Source of the DNA: Todiramphus chloris collaris
Taxonomy: Eukaryota; Chordata; Aves; Coraciiformes; Alcedinidae
Assembly (NCBI GenBank): GCA_025345505.1
Contig: JANVCC010000261.1
Span: 2,266,514 to 2,330,513 of the forward strand
Direction: 5' to 3'
DNA length: 64,000 bases
The translations under genes and the position numbers were made by a program. Positions 37,213 to 51,400 of the stretch are shown here, piece by piece. The notes below the pieces were generated by a model, which saw only the letters and a list, made by a program, of their open reading frames with translations, was not told where the DNA came from and did no database searches. How positions within the stretch are numbered: the stretch's first letter is position 1; each line of letters begins with the position of its first letter.

Positions 37213-40200
37213 TTGATTTCTCAGCTTTCACACCTGTTTTATTATTAGTTCAGCTTAGTCACAGACTCTTCCAGGAACAAGCAAATCCCAGATTCCTGAT
37301 GCTAAAAAACAAACAAGCAAAAGGAAAACAAGCAGAGACAGAAAAAAAACCCAAACCAACCCAGGAGGAAAAGTGGCTGTCCTTTGTGCACCACAGCACA
37401 GACAAAGCAAAACACACCCATGCTGCCTCTCACTTTGTAGTTCACTTCTGAGTCGCGCCGTGTCCAAGAGCTGGAAGCTGTCTCGCCGTTGGACTGTGCA
37501 CAGGGATGTGCCCGAGATTCCCTCTTACTCCCTTGGGTGGGATGTAAAGAATTCCTCTCCTCATAGCTGGCATTCCTGCTGCACTGAGTCACTGCGGGAC
37601 GGAGACAATTCAAACACTCGTGGATAGACACTGTGGGATTTTCCTCATGATATAAATATGAGAATGTCCACTGGATATGAAGCTTCCTGGCCAAAACCTG
37701 TATTAAGAACAGAGTAGCCCGTGCTCACCACCTGCAGTTAAGAGACGTACTTTGGTGTCCTTATCCCATCTTCTCAAGATGAACTATTCAAGACTGGGGA
37801 AGGGGATTCAAATTCACAGCATAGCTATTTAATCAACTGCACTCCTGGAAGATGCAGGAGTCAGTATTATGGTCACCTGCTCATTCCCCCAAGCACAAGC
37901 ACAGAAGTCTGTTGTGTTGGGTATTGTTCCGAAGCATAAACCCAGCTGATGCTTTACCAGCAGCCCTAGAAGAACATGCCATGTTGTCTGACATGTTTGA
38001 ACTGCAGTGGTGGGGTAGAATTAGAAGGGCTTGGGGTTGGTTTGTTTGTTTGGGGTTGGTTTGTTTTGTTGGTTTTTCGGTTAGTAGTTGGAAATCTAAG
38101 CATGAGTCAAAACTGAATATGGGACACAAACTGCCCAAGTGGTATTTGTGGTGTTTCTACTTTGAAGACATTATCAGAGATAGTTGAGTGCAAATATCTC
38201 TCTTATCACTGTTGTCACTGTTAGGTGAGATTCTGGTGGAACCCACTGCAGGCAAGAAGAGAGGGAGATGGCTCTGATCTTCACTTCAGGTTCATGTATT
38301 AACCCACAGAAATGGAGATGTTTGTGGTTGTGGTTCCAAAGCAAGCTGAAATGAGAGAGAAGTCTGAACTGCAAAATTAAGCTTTGGGTTTGGACCAGTT
38401 TCTCACTGCCTTGCCAGGCTGACTTTGTCAGTACTGGTGGTTATTGTCCATCTGGATTATGAGACCATATCTAATCAGGGAGAGCATCAGAACTCTGTGT
38501 GAGCCAGAGGAACACCGGGGTGTCAGACCCGTTTCATGGTGTGAAGCAGTCGCCTGTGACTGGATTATGCTTTATTACATTCCAAAGATTTCAGCAAACT
38601 TCTTGTACGCGTGCTCCTACAAAGCTTCCTCCTTTCTATGCAGATCACCCCAACAGAAAACCCCTTCTCCTCTCAGGATTAAGAGTGTCAGCTTTACATC
38701 ACGTGGAGTTCAGATATTTTATTCAGCTTTTTATAATTTGTTACTTTTCTTTTTTTCCCCTGGTATCTAATGAAAGAAATTTAAAATTACAGGATAGAAG
38801 GTCAAATTTAGCTTCTACTCTGAGCAGTGAGGCTGTCTTGCCATTCAAAAGTAGATCTATGGAAAACAGCAGGAATAATTGCTCATCAAAGTAAATTTTT
38901 GCTTAAAGTAGTTTCCTGGTATTGTAGCCCATAAGTGAGAGGTACAGATCGGCTACAGAACAGACAAAACTCTATTGGTCAGGCCAGACTTTTGGAATAT
39001 TCCTTAAATTCCTGGTCTCATGTCTCAGGGCCACTTCACAGTGGTTCAGCCTTTCTGGTTTTACATACACAAAATCCAGCAACTCCAGTGCCCCCACAAG
39101 GTCTTGGATTAATCAGTGCAGGATAGGAATAATTTTACATGGCAGAAAAGTTTAGTGGTAAGCAAACAGAACTTTTCACTCAGTCTGTCCAATTCCCATC
39201 CGAGAATCAAGGCCCTCCAAAAACTGACTCTGCATCCAGCCACTTGTCCGCGTGGGAATTGGATTCTGGATGACTGGAAATATGTCAACACATTTCAGAC
39301 ATGTCTAACAGCTCCATCTTCTGCAAGAAAACTGTACGTAGAGTACCCCTGGGGTAAGCTTTAGGACATGCTGAAAGGGTATTGGTGCATGGCACAGGCT
39401 AGTTCCACTGAGCAGGCATCACCTCTGTTCAGCGCCTTTCTAGGCAAACCACTGGCTTTTAGCCAAGCAAAATCCTTTGGACACAAGAAAAATGAAATCA
39501 CTTACTGGAACTAACCTCCTGATTCACTTTTGGTCACTTTCACCACGCAGTCCAATGTCCAGGCAACAAACGACTCCTTTTCCTGAGCTGGTCAGGATTC
39601 TGAGGTGCCAGTCGAGGCCACGTTCTGCAGAGCTGTGTGGGAACAGGACACAAGCTCCCTGGGGAGCTGGGCTGGACCCTGCTAAAGAAGGGGTTATAGA
39701 TTTATCCGACCTCTCACTGAAACACAAAACTTTGGTTACAGTGCACAAACCACACAAAAGATAAACTAATCTTTAAAGCAGCACTTCCTTACCTATCAGA
39801 AAATCATTTCTATGAGTACCTTCCCAAACCCTAAGATACCTTTTCACTGTAAAAGACACCGCTGCACACAGCTGAGAGAACTATTTCTTTCTTCCTTTTT
39901 TAAAAAGAAAAACAAAACCAGAAGTTTATATAGTAAGCACACGTCCTTTACATAAACTTTAAGTAGCACAGCACCTGCAGCTCTACACCCACCGAAGGGG
40001 TGGGTGCCATGCCAGCAGTGCTGATGGGCCTGGGGCAGCTCTACCAGTCACAACTTCAAAAACCATTACACAAAATCTCTGCCTCATCTTGCTCTAGAAT
40101 GAAAAAACAAACAAACAAACAACTTCTTTGGTATTTTTGTTGTTTTTCTTCCTCCTTCCTAATGAATTTACCAGCAACATTATATGAAGCTTATGGGAAC

Positions 40201-43200
40201 AGAACCTCTATTAAGGGACAATTTTTGCATGTCTCTTTGTTTTATTATTCAGAATTAGGCAGCTAAGATGTTGCAAGTGATCCTGTTTGCCCGCTGTAAT
40301 TACTGATAGCAACTGTCCATCAGCATGCAAACGTAGTAAAAAAGTGCCAGCTTTGGTTTTTATTAAACACACAGGTTATGTGTAATAAGTTCCTTCAGTG
40401 ACTGCGTTCCACTGGGAGAAGTGCTCTGTAGCTCTACTCCACTTATATTTCCTTTTCTGCCGCTGTATGTTCACGTTTGTTTGCAATGCTCCAGCTAACA
40501 GTGTGTGACTAAAAATCATCAAGAGCTTCCTATCCACGTATGAAGACCTATATGTTAAAAAAAAAATGATCTTTTTAATAAAGAACGTATGTAAAGATCT
40601 TATCTCTCACTTTTTATATGAAGTGTTTTGCTTTTATTCTTGTTTGAAAACACAGAATACATTGTGTGTTTTCTTGCTGCAAAACTCTCAAGCTTACACG
40701 GGGATTTTTGTAGATTTTGTAACCTTGATCACCAGTAAGTTGCTCAGGAGCCTGCAAGGAGGGGCAGGTCAGGCAAGGCTCCGGGTGCTTCACCCACACC
40801 ACTGTCTTTCTAATGGAAATGTAGAGCAGAGCATCGGCAAGAAGGCTGAGGAAAAGTTAGGTGCCTTTGATCAGGCTCTGATGCACTCATTTAGTGCTGC
40901 CAGCAGCTTCAGTGCTGGGTGCTTCTCCAAAGACTTTGCCCCACTTCATCAGAAAAGTGGTTTTGGTCCTGATCCCCGAATGATGTCTTTTCAGAAGATG
41001 AGGTGGTGGCTCTGTGGGAGTGAGCAGCTCCTGCACACACTCTCCTCTCCGCAGCTAAAAGGAGGGGAAAGAAGGAATAGCCACGATAGGCTGTGAACCA
41101 GAGCAATTGCTGCTTGCTATCATCACAGCCATTACATGACTCAGTGCTGGCTCCAGGTTGCTCTGTAGATAGGATCATAGAAGCTGGATGTTGCTCTGAG
41201 GACACATCAAGCCAGCCTCCTCCTCTGTTGATAAAGAAGATCTGGCCACTACCTTCAACATGCTACAGGAAAACCAGATAAATCCTGCTCTGGAATGGAA
41301 ATCACTTTCTCCTGATGACCTGAACATTTCTTCAGCCCCCACCTTTCCCCTTTCTAAAGATGATATTTTTTAAGTGTCTCCTTTACCTAAACATTTTCCC
41401 GAGAGCTTTACCTGCAGTTTGATTTATAACCCTGTCATGCCTGCTGCTCCCCCCCTTCTTGTGCATGTGTGTGTGCTTTTGTTACTTGTATTGTATAAGG
41501 TGCCTTGGGATATTCGCATCCTGTGCATTGTGTGGCATTGTGTTGAATAGGAGGTACAGAAATTAAAAGCAGGTCTCCTCCTACCCACATATGCCTTTTC
41601 TTTGCAGGTTTTCCTGGAAGTTTTGTGCGAGGAGGGAAGGGAAGAAGTAAAATATGACTTGGCTGAGACTGCCGGATGCTGAATCAGCTGCGATTGCCTC
41701 ACGTTTTCCTTTCTTTTAAAATAAGGGGTACAGTTTTCACAAATGCCCGTCTGATTTCTCTGCAGGCCCTACCCAGCCCAACACTTCTCCGTAAGGCACT
41801 TTTTAAAAATGGTGCATGTGCTGCTAAGTCACATGGGCACCTTCAGAGAACGCGTTTATAAAGCCTTCCTCCCAGGTCTAGAGACCGTGTGCTCTGCTCT
41901 CGCAGGCTGCCACAGCCCTCACCGGCAGCCACAACTCATTTCCCCCTCCCCAAAATTATTCTTTGCAAAAAAAAAAAAGAAGGAGATAGCCACACTCATC
42001 AGCTCAAAAAACTCCACCACCAAACTCCCCAAACACGCAGCTTCTTAAAGCATAAGTTTGTCCTGCTGCACTGCTCAGGTGGAAGGAGCTGCTGGTACCC
42101 AGGCACACTGGCACCGAGGGCTCTGGAGAGGCTAGGCAGCAGAGGCGTGGGGATGCAGGGAGCAGAGGAATGCTTTGGGAGCAGCAAACAAGGAGTGTGG
42201 CATCCTACAAGTCCCAGAGAGAGCCCTTTTCAGGAGACCTGCACGTCCTCAGGTTGCAGGCAGATGAACTCAGGCATTGGTGAGAAGCTAATAGCAGCTC
42301 TCTGGAAGCGTGGCATCTATTTTTATCAGGGGTCAGTATCTTGCTTCCACTGCATCCCTATCTTTAAAAGAAAGGAGGAGTTTGATGTCTTTTCATTAAA
42401 GGACACGCAGCCCTATAGCACCTGACCACATACATGATGCTCATCCTTTCCAAGGCTGCTTCCTGTTGTGCACTAACTCACACAGATAAAGGTTCATCCA
42501 ACCTCACTTGCATTCGAAGGCAGCTACTGCGACTGAATACTTGAAACCCTGGCAGAAAAGCAGAGGAAAACTGGAGTGTTTATGAGGGCCGTGCTCTCTG
42601 AGGTGTACAAGAAAAAGAACTGGTGTCTGACAAGCAAGACCTTTGCATTGGAAGGTAAGAAAAGCAATTGCCAATTGCTGTCTTTCTTCTTTCTCCTTCG
42701 CAGAGATGTCTATGTATTCACCTGATACAGCGAGCACTCGAGGTCTTGATAGCTGGTTTTATATGCTCTCCTAAAGGTTACTAATTCTTCCTACACTGTT
42801 CCCAGTTAGCTGGAGTACCTTATAATATAACTTCCTCATTAACATCAAGAGCTGTGATTATACAGTTGTGTTACCAAGGGCTTCAAAGACACGAAGCCTA
42901 AATATAATCTTACAGTACCTTGTTACAATACAAAGCACATCCTCTAATACAGTTTTTTTGTTTGCATAAAATGCGGGACAATAATGGTTCACTTGACCTC
43001 TGCCCCCCTGTATAGTTCATTTGAACATTGTTTGAGGAGCACGGAGCGAGCATTTCGCAGGGCACAGGTGCTCTGCCCCACGCTGGAGGCTGAGGCTGGA
43101 CACGCTGCTGCGCTGAGCTGCCGCTGCCCCCCACCCCCCCCAGCAGCCGGACTCAGGGGACTGCTTTTGTGGTCCACCAGGAATTTCCTGTGATAGAATA

Positions 43201-43532
43201 TCAGAAACCTACTGGTGACTAGTAGGAGGTGACTTCACAGGGCAAAAGTTCTCTCCCTACAATAAACATTCTCAGCGGCGCTGTGGAGATTTCCTACGCA
43301 GACCTGACAGTCGCCAGCTACTTGTCATCCCCGCGGAGAAGGGCTCGGGGAAGGGATCCTCGCCTTCTCCAAGCATTCCTCACCTGCAGATGAAGCTGGG
43401 TCCCTGCTGCCCGCTTATTAATGCCTCCTGAGAAAAGGAGTCATTCAAACTGCCCCTGCTAATTTCAAAAATCCCTACAGTGATGATGGAAAAGACTTTG
43501 AAAAACGTGCAAATCCACAGGCGAAGACAGAA
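37213..43532. other. intergenic, no gene recognised
   Basis: Contains GGGGTTGGTTTG low-complexity sequence (about 38034-38080) and an AAAC microsatellite (about 40106-40122). ORFs up to 178 codons carry no recognisable features. Confidence 0.55.
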
Positions 43533-43987
43533 TATCCTGGTATCTATAGGTATCACAATACACATACAGTCCATATGCACCATATATCCTGGTATCTATA
43601 GGTACCATGGCAGAAATACAGTCCATATGCACCATATATCCTGGTATCTATGCATACCATGGCAGAAATACAGTCCATATGCACCATATATCCTGGTATC
43701 TATGCATACTATGGCACAAATACAGTCCATATGCGCCATATATCCTGCTATCTGTAGGTACCATGGCACACATACAGTCCATATGCACCATATATCCTGC
43801 TATCTATAGGTACCATGGCACACATACAGTCCACATACACCATATATCCTGCTATCTATAAGTACCATGGCACACATACAGTCCACATACACCATATATC
43901 CTGGTATCCATAGGTACCATGGCACACATACAGTCCACATACACCATATATGCTGCTATCTATAGGTATCACAGTACACATGCAGTC
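43533..43987. repeat. 52-bp minisatellite, about 9 copies
   Basis: Units beginning TATCCTGGTATCTATAGGTA (or TATCCTGCTATC) start every 52 bp at 43533, 43585, 43637, 43689, 43741, 43793, 43845, 43897 and 43949; the last is partial. Internal copies share GGTACCATGGCACACATACA with minor changes. The first and last copies share a different middle (GGTATCACARTACACAT), as expected if internal copies were homogenised. The period is not divisible by 3 yet no forward frame has a stop, so long ORFs cross the array; I do not regard them as coding. Confidence 0.97.
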
Positions 43988-46900
43988 GGAGAACACAACG
44001 ATTAGAAAAACACTGCACTGTACACGGGTTCCCTTGGCAAAAAGGCAGAGGGATATTCAGGTCTCTTGCAGGGCTCTGTCGTTGGGAGGATCCAAGCAGT
44101 AAATCTGAGCCTGACATGATTGCCTTGGCTAAAACTACTAGAAGGACTGGCAGGGGCACCAGACCCGTTTGGCTGGCTGCAATACTGTGCAACTGGGCAG
44201 ACCACAGTGAAGTTTACGGACTGAAATAGCTTGGGGGAAACAATACATTAATTTCCTGTGGAAAATACATCTATTAAAATGGAGACTAGCCTCGGTTGAG
44301 TCCAACACAGTAAAAAAGCACGCTGTAAAGCTCGGTAGAAAATACAGCTCAGTGTTGGTTTGGAAGTAAAAAAGTGCTGAAAAGTAATATTAGCCACAGA
44401 ATCAGGGCTGTGCCAAGGTCCTCCTTGGCAGAGGCAGTAAGAGAGGGCAAAGATTTCCAGAAGGTATCTTTAAGCTGTCTCACCAACTCCTCCAGGTACT
44501 CCAGCACTTCTGCAGAAAGCCTGCAGCCGTGGCCTTCACCACGAGCTTTCTCAGCAGGTTTCCTGTCCACTGGACAAAATTCAACCCAAAGCAATGCTGA
44601 GTTATTATCCTTCTGAAACCTCACCATCAGCTAGTGGCCATTTCACCAGGGCTGGACAGAACAGGTCTGTCTCACATCTCGGCTTGCTCTGCAACTAATA
44701 GCACTGCACCAGGAAGGAGAAGGGAGAAAAAGGGCAGGGAGAAGCCTGTAGGAACACTTAGCAACACCGGAGATGTTTGGTGCTGCACTCCTTGCTTGCT
44801 GTTCCTGCAGTGCTCCCAGAGCCATTGGTGTCTGCACTGCAGTCACTGACTGGCCTGGTGCGTGTAGGTCTGAGGTTCAGCACTTCAGCAGTGGGGAGGA
44901 ACAAACCCCTGTTTTTAAGAGCTTTTCTCCTTATATTCTCAGATAAACCTCTGTTGTTTCCCCCAAGCTGTGTACCCCCTTTAGAGCAGCAGGATTTTTA
45001 TGAGAGCTCTGACCATTCCCTCTCGGAGGGGTTAATTGAAGGAGAGAACACCCGCCTTACACCAGTCTGTTAATGATGCACCAGGAGATGAGCCCACATC
45101 ACTCAGCCTCCCTGTACTCACCCAACTTTTAGCAGCAGATAGATGTTTGTGCTGAAGGAAGGCTAAATCCATCTGTCAAAGACTACTTTTTTTTTTTTTT
45201 CTTTCTGTGATGGAGGCTGATATTTTTAGTCTCAGTGACTGAATTTCCAGTCAGCCACTATGTACTCAGGAGGAAGAAACCAGTTTGGTTAGCTTTTTTT
45301 TTTCCTGTTTCTCTGCAAGCAGAACACTGTATTCCATTTCTGTGGACCGTGACATCCCATGGCACATTAAAAGCCTTATTCAAACTGCAAGACAGCCATA
45401 TTTTACTCTCAGTGGGAGACTCTAGGAAGAAGTATGAGGCCAGGGTTATTCTGACTGTGGACAGCTTGTCAAACTGGGATCTAAGAACAAAGCTTAGGAC
45501 ATTCTCTGCCAGTTCATGTGATCCTGAAATGTCAGCAGAAGATTGCCTCAGCAGGGATTTTCTTTATATTATGAGAGGAAGGTTTAATTTCAGAAATAGC
45601 TGAACGTGCCCTTGTGCTTTTGTTCTAAGTCTCCATCCATCGTGCAGTTCTCTCAAGCCCTGTGGAAATGCTGAGGACAGCCTGGAAAGAAACAGGATTT
45701 TATTTTCTTGTCCACATTTGAATAGAGCAATCGAAGAGCAAGACTTCAGCCTAGTTCATGGAACAGGTTCACTGATAACTAGGAACTCCTTTTCTAACCT
45801 GGGCTATGTGCTGATCCATAGTTCTCCCTCAAAACCATAAAAAATTCATTAGGTAGTAGGAGAGCTTGAGAATTCCTCTAATTATTCTGCTCAGCATTTT
45901 ATTCTGATTGACCTTTTCAAGGACATGGTGACAGAAACTGCAGGAATCACTTCTGCCTTCTGAAACAATAAATTGCATTTATTGAACTCTACTGCTGAAG
46001 TCTCACACATCACTCATGGCATAAAGGCAGAGTACATTGTATTTCCTATGGCTATCCAGTTCTATATGCTGGAGAGGTAGTTTTTATTTCCATGTGCCAG
46101 GAGCCCTTGCTCTTCTTCTGATCCACAGATATTTAAGATAAATAGGAATGGAAAAGGCTTGGCAAGGTATGCACTATCATTATGCTTTGACTTTAGTATG
46201 CAAGGCAAGATTTAATCTGGGTGGAATCTCAGCCCCTGAGTGTGCTGAGCAACTGCATTATTTTCTAGCCAATATTGCTCACAATTGTGTTGTGTAAATT
46301 AGAGCTATGGTCCTCAAGAAATAAAATCATCCAAACTTAGTTGTGCACTTGAGCTTCACAATTAAAAGACACGGAGGTCAAAGAGGCTTCTTAAGCAATT
46401 TATCTCACCTCATTCCAGAATGCTCCAAGACACCTTCTTGTCTCCTGAAGCTCACTGCACTTTGTAGGGCACAAGAAGTCAACAAACTGTGCAGAGATTT
46501 TAACCTTAAGAACTGTGTTCTTTGTGCCATGCAGGAGAGAAAACACAAAGATCCTGATTTGCTGCTTGTACTAAGCAAAATTCCATCACAAAACTTCCAC
46601 TGGACATCTCAGCTAAGCTTAGGGAGAAAGCTTTCACCAAGTGAATGCGTAGGAAAGAGGTCTTGGCTTGGAGCTGGGCTCATCATTCAATCACATCATG
46701 GGAGAAAATAAATCCCTTGACTTTGGAAAATTACTATTTCAGTTAAAAAGGAGCATAATAAACTGTGTGATCTTTTTGATCCCAGCACTCACTGTGTGCA
46801 GGGAGGAAAACTGAAGCCAACCAAAATGAATCTTGCTTTTGAACATTTTTGAAGTTAGCAAATTCAATCTGCTTTTGTTGTGGGTGGAAGATCTTGAGAG

Positions 46901-48180
46901 GTCTCTAATATGTCACAGGAGATGTTACATTGTGTTGGGATATGAGGGGAAGAGAATGGTGATTGTTATCTGATCTTACATAGGTTACTTATCTCCTCCA
47001 TATTTGTCTTATTTCCTCAGGGCTGTCATCAGAGGAGTTCAGGACAACCATATCTGAAGCCTTTGTGGCACTTTCTGGAAGAAAATGGAAAACTTCCCAG
47101 AGTCAGCAGCATATTTCCCATCTAACAAGGTAACTGACAGTACTGGACTGCAGGAAAGAAGGTTGCCAAAACCCAAAATCTCATCCTCAGCAGAACTGAA
47201 ACCAGAGTCCTCCTTTAAAGCACTTCTGTTGCAAGACTATCATTGTAAAAATTTCCCAAACTTGAGGAAAACTGAAGATCCTACTTTACTACATATTCAC
47301 GTGTTCTCTGAATGCGAGGCAAAGAAGAATTAGATGACTCACTGATAGTAAAAGCAAGATAGTTTGCTTTCTGTCCTAGCTTAACACTGCCTATTGACAC
47401 CTAGGAGGTGACCCACATGTGGCAGAAATACACTGCTCTCACTTTTTGTAATCCTCAAACTGGCCACTTTGTGCTGGGGTCAACAGAATGATACATTGCT
47501 GGATTTTTTAGGGTGAAAAGGAGAAGAGATGTCTTTTTTCCTTTCAGTAGGACCTTTACAGCACCACGGTACAAACACAAACTGCACATGGCAGCATGGG
47601 GTTCCTGTAACACTTTGGTTCTAGAACTGAATATGAAAATGCTGTCTTTGGTTTCCCAAAGCTACTTGTCCCAGGATTGGACTGCTTTTGGTGCTGCTTT
47701 CCATCCTGGAAGACTAAATCTTGACATACCTTCAGTTATTTAATTTGTAAAGAGAGTGCAGAGGAGTACATTTACTCCCACTAAGCAGTAACCTCATAAG
47801 CAGCTCAGTGGGGCTGTTTGTAGAGTGATGTGGCATAATGTAATTCTAAACACCCTGAAAACCAGTCCAAACAGATCGTGCTTAGTGAGTACTTTCCATC
47901 ACCATTTAAATCTATTAAGAGAAAGAAAATGTGTCTTTACAAGAGACCTTTGCCTATTGTATTGCTAGTCCTGCTTTTCCTGGCAGTCTTACAGGGTTCA
48001 GCACCACTTCATTATTTCAGTGTCACAAGAGTATTCATCTGACCATTTCTGACATAGATACCCTCAGAGACCGCAGTTTTTAACACCAGGAAATGCAAAG
48101 GTAATAGAGTAGTGCTTTTCCCATTTACTAATCATTATCTCTCAAAACTCCCCTTTCCTTCCCCCTGAAGCTGTTGCCTC
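43988..48180. other. intergenic, no gene recognised
   Basis: Ordinary AT-rich sequence with a T14 run at about 45188. Nothing else seen. Confidence 0.55.
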
Positions 48181-48250
48181 ATTAATCTCCACGCGTGACT
48201 GAGAGCGTTGAAAGCTTTCACGAGAGATTAATCGCAAGACGACGTCTGGG
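48181..48250. other. CpG-dense nested inverted repeat
   Basis: Outer arms ATTAATCTC (48181-48189) and GAGATTAAT (48224-48232) are perfect inverted repeats. Within them CGTGA (48194-48198) pairs with TCACG (48218-48222), and the centre contains the 12-bp palindrome TGAAAGCTTTCA (48209-48220). About eight CpGs occur from 48190 to 48265, far above the surroundings. No gene is recognised; it may be an unmethylated regulatory element or a structured transcript. Confidence 0.5.
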
Positions 48251-48402
48251 GACGTTACCCATCACTTCCAACAACACTGGCTGTTGTGGTGTAAAGCCCA
48301 TTTTGAAGCGTTCCCGCTTTGGAACACCCCTGAGACTTCTACTTCCAAATCAGAGACTTTTTACCTGAGGACCTGACCCAGAAATGGAGCCAAGCGGAGC
48401 TG

Positions 48403-48440
48403 GGAGCTGCTGGGAGGTGCTGGGAGGTGCTGGGAGCGGT
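48403..48440. repeat. short GGGAGGTGCT tandem repeat
   Basis: About three to four imperfect copies of a 10-bp G-rich unit (TGCTGGGAGG) run in tandem. The GGGAGG runs are a weak G-quadruplex candidate. The block falls inside a chance ORF at 48384-48593. Confidence 0.75.
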
Positions 48441-51400
48441 CGGTGCCCCCAGCCAGGGGAAGATCTCCACCCAGTGGCCACTCAGCTCCTCTCCTCCAGG
48501 TCATTTGGGGGAAAATGCCCTCCCCACACACACTCCAGCCTTAATTCTCATCTCTGGCGAGGCGGTGGTGGCAGTGGGTACCTCTGGCTGTAGGACTGTG
48601 TGGGTGTCCCTGCTGCTGGTGACGGCTGCGCTCACAAAGCTCTGCAGGTTACTGCTGCCACTGGCACAGCCATCCCAGCTGGGTTAAATGCAGATGCAGT
48701 CCTGGAGGTTGAACTTTTACACGCTGTTTTGTTCCAGTTTTGTACCTGTCTCCACTCACGCTCTGCTTTGTTTTTTCCCCCCACTTGCCACTCCTAAACA
48801 AGAGATGGGTTTTGTTGAGCGCCGTCAGAAAGAAAGACACGTCCACCACCTCATTCACCGGTGGCACAAACCATTCCCCAGGGCTGGAAAGCAGGACACT
48901 GCTGCTGCTCCCCTCCTCACCCTGCCCTTCACAGCCCCATGAGGCAACCAGCTCAGCCCCCAGCCCTTGCAGGGCTGCTCCACCTCCTTGGTGCTGGTGT
49001 TTTAGCAAGAAGGGTATTCTGGTGGCTAAATGCCCTTGGGAGATGTCAGGAAGTACCAGCCAGCCTCTTTCTTCAGCAGAGAAACACACACATACGGCTG
49101 CCCCATGTGTAGCTGAGTTACCTCCTTGCTTCCCACTGAGTCACCCAGGCAGGTGCATTCTCCCAGCTCCAGCCAGGGCAGAAAAGGAGCTGGTTCCTCT
49201 CCCAGAGAAAACTAGAGGCAAAGAAAGAGAGATTTTTTTCCTTAGGCAATTTGAAAGCAGTTCACATCCGCAAAATAAGTTTATGCAAAATGTTATTCTT
49301 TATGTTTATAATCTAACTGATCCAAACAAATTATGATAGAGGGGTAAACCAGAACAGAAATGTGCTGTGAGTTGGGCTGACCTGTGTCCTGTGGGACTCT
49401 CAGACTTGTCTTTCATGTGGTCAGAGGCTTTAGCATCCTAGAAAGGGTGGAACAGAAGAGGTTGAAGTGGGCACAGAGAAGAGAGAAAACATTGGAATCC
49501 CAGGAAAACTAAATAACCTTAAAAATCTCTTCTATGTCATCATAACTCTTTCGTTCATATAAGATCTTTGTATTTTGCCTTTGATTCCTTTCTTTTACTA
49601 AGTGTTTTTTGTTCATGTTAATAAACTGAACAAATTGCTCAAACATACAAACATAAATTCAGCGAGAACAAAATTCCATCATGGTTTAAATGACACTGTA
49701 CTTTATAGCCTAATGAATGAGCCTATACTTCACCATGATGTCTTTTTTTGGATTAGTTGAAAAGCTTTTATAGGGAAGTGGAATTAGGAATTTTCAAAAA
49801 TTCCCATTTCAAAAAGGAGTCAATAACACTATTGGCAGAAACAATCACAAACAGTTGACTTTTGATAAAGAATATTAGTGGAGAGAGATACAAAAGTAGA
49901 TTTTTGGCGTAGACTCATGCATTTCCTGGTGCTTTTCTGTAAAAAGAACTCCAAACAAACAGTGTTAATAGTGTAAAAACTTCTAAGATTTCACCAGTAG
50001 GCGTTTTTAGACTAAAATGTAAGTGAATGTGCAGTTGGGAGATATCCTGAGTCACGAGAAGAACCACAATTGAACAGGTACATTTAAGTTTAACTGTAAC
50101 TGAAACTAGGAAATGACTTTGTACTTCATATTTGCAAGTGTGTGATGAATCCAGCTGCATTATAAGTAACACACAGGTAAAACCCATGTGAATTAGTAGA
50201 AAAGCCTGTAATAGAAAAAGGAATTATACATATAAGTGGCCAGACTCCTTGGATAGTCAGAAGTATCACTAAAGCTCTAGCAATGTTGGATGCAACACAA
50301 CCATAGGACAAACCACAGAGCTGCATGCCTCACCTGCTGGGTCCTACAGTGCCCCACGTGAAGTTCTGACAGAGGCACACGAGTCTCTCCTCCAGCAGGG
50401 TGGTAGCTGGTTGTGTGAGCAGGCAGAGCCAGGGCTGGGTCTGCTGTTATTCAAGGAAAGGAAACATAATTCTTCTCACATTACCAGGTTGCAGCTGATA
50501 GTGGGGGTCTTGCAGATGAGCTCTGTCAGAGAAGAAACTCCTCCAAAACCCCTCGCTAGACTAAGAGCATCTGCCTGGGTCACAGTGCTGTCTGTGTGCC
50601 ATCATCTGCAGGCTGGGACAGTGCTGGGAGACTAATTGCAGACACCACACAAGGGAGTTTTGAGCTCAGGAGGTTGCTCTGACTGATTTCCCCCAGCTCT
50701 GCCTGCATGTGTTCCCATGTCTGCGCTGCTGGAGCTCCAGTCCCTGTCCTGTTCCGGAGCAGAGTATGGCCCTAGCTCCACCCTGGGGCACCTGCTACTT
50801 GGGAACTACTGCTACCAGGGTAAGTGAAGTAGCAGAGGACTGACAAAGACTACACAAGTTGCCTGAAGCTCTGAGTAGTTTTTCCAGGAGTAGCATCTGC
50901 CTGTACATGAAGACAGAGCCATAATGGATGCCCTGCTTTATTCCCTTTAGGCACATGAAATTACTTTGATACCAGAGAACTTTATTTTTCCCCATGACAC
51001 TGCTTTGAACAAAGACAGGAATCCTGCACTTGTGGTCTGAAATAGCAAAAACAATTGGCTTAGTCTGACCAAGTAACATAACTCCCATTGCTCCAAAACA
51101 GAGAAGAAACAGAAGGTGAATCATTACATACTGCATCCCTTCTAAACCCAATGATCACATTCAAGGCCTTCAGGGTCCCCAATATTTTGCTTTCAAACTG
51201 AAGAGCTTGGAGTGTTTTTATCACTCATACCTGGCCAAAGTCACCTCTACCTGTTCTGTGACTCTTGCTCATAGCTGTCATTAGATTCTTCAGTACGCGC
51301 GTGGGTTTGGGCAGGTTTGCTGTTCTCATTCGTGTGGCACAGCACCACGAGGGGCCAGCAAGGCAGAGGCTGGCAGCCTGTCCTGTCCCACTGTCCCAGC

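Noticed and set aside
40566-41096. 176-codon plus-strand ORF
   Set aside because: No recognisable family, mixed low-complexity start and minus-strand ORFs over the same bases.
41166-41230. GGATCATAGAAGCTGGATG as a possible CR1 minus-strand end
   Set aside because: Only the first dozen bases resemble a CR1 tail; the following sequence does not match.
43480-43861. Two ORFs encoding His/Tyr/Ile-rich repeats
   Set aside because: They run through the 52-bp minisatellite in changing frames; no independent coding evidence.
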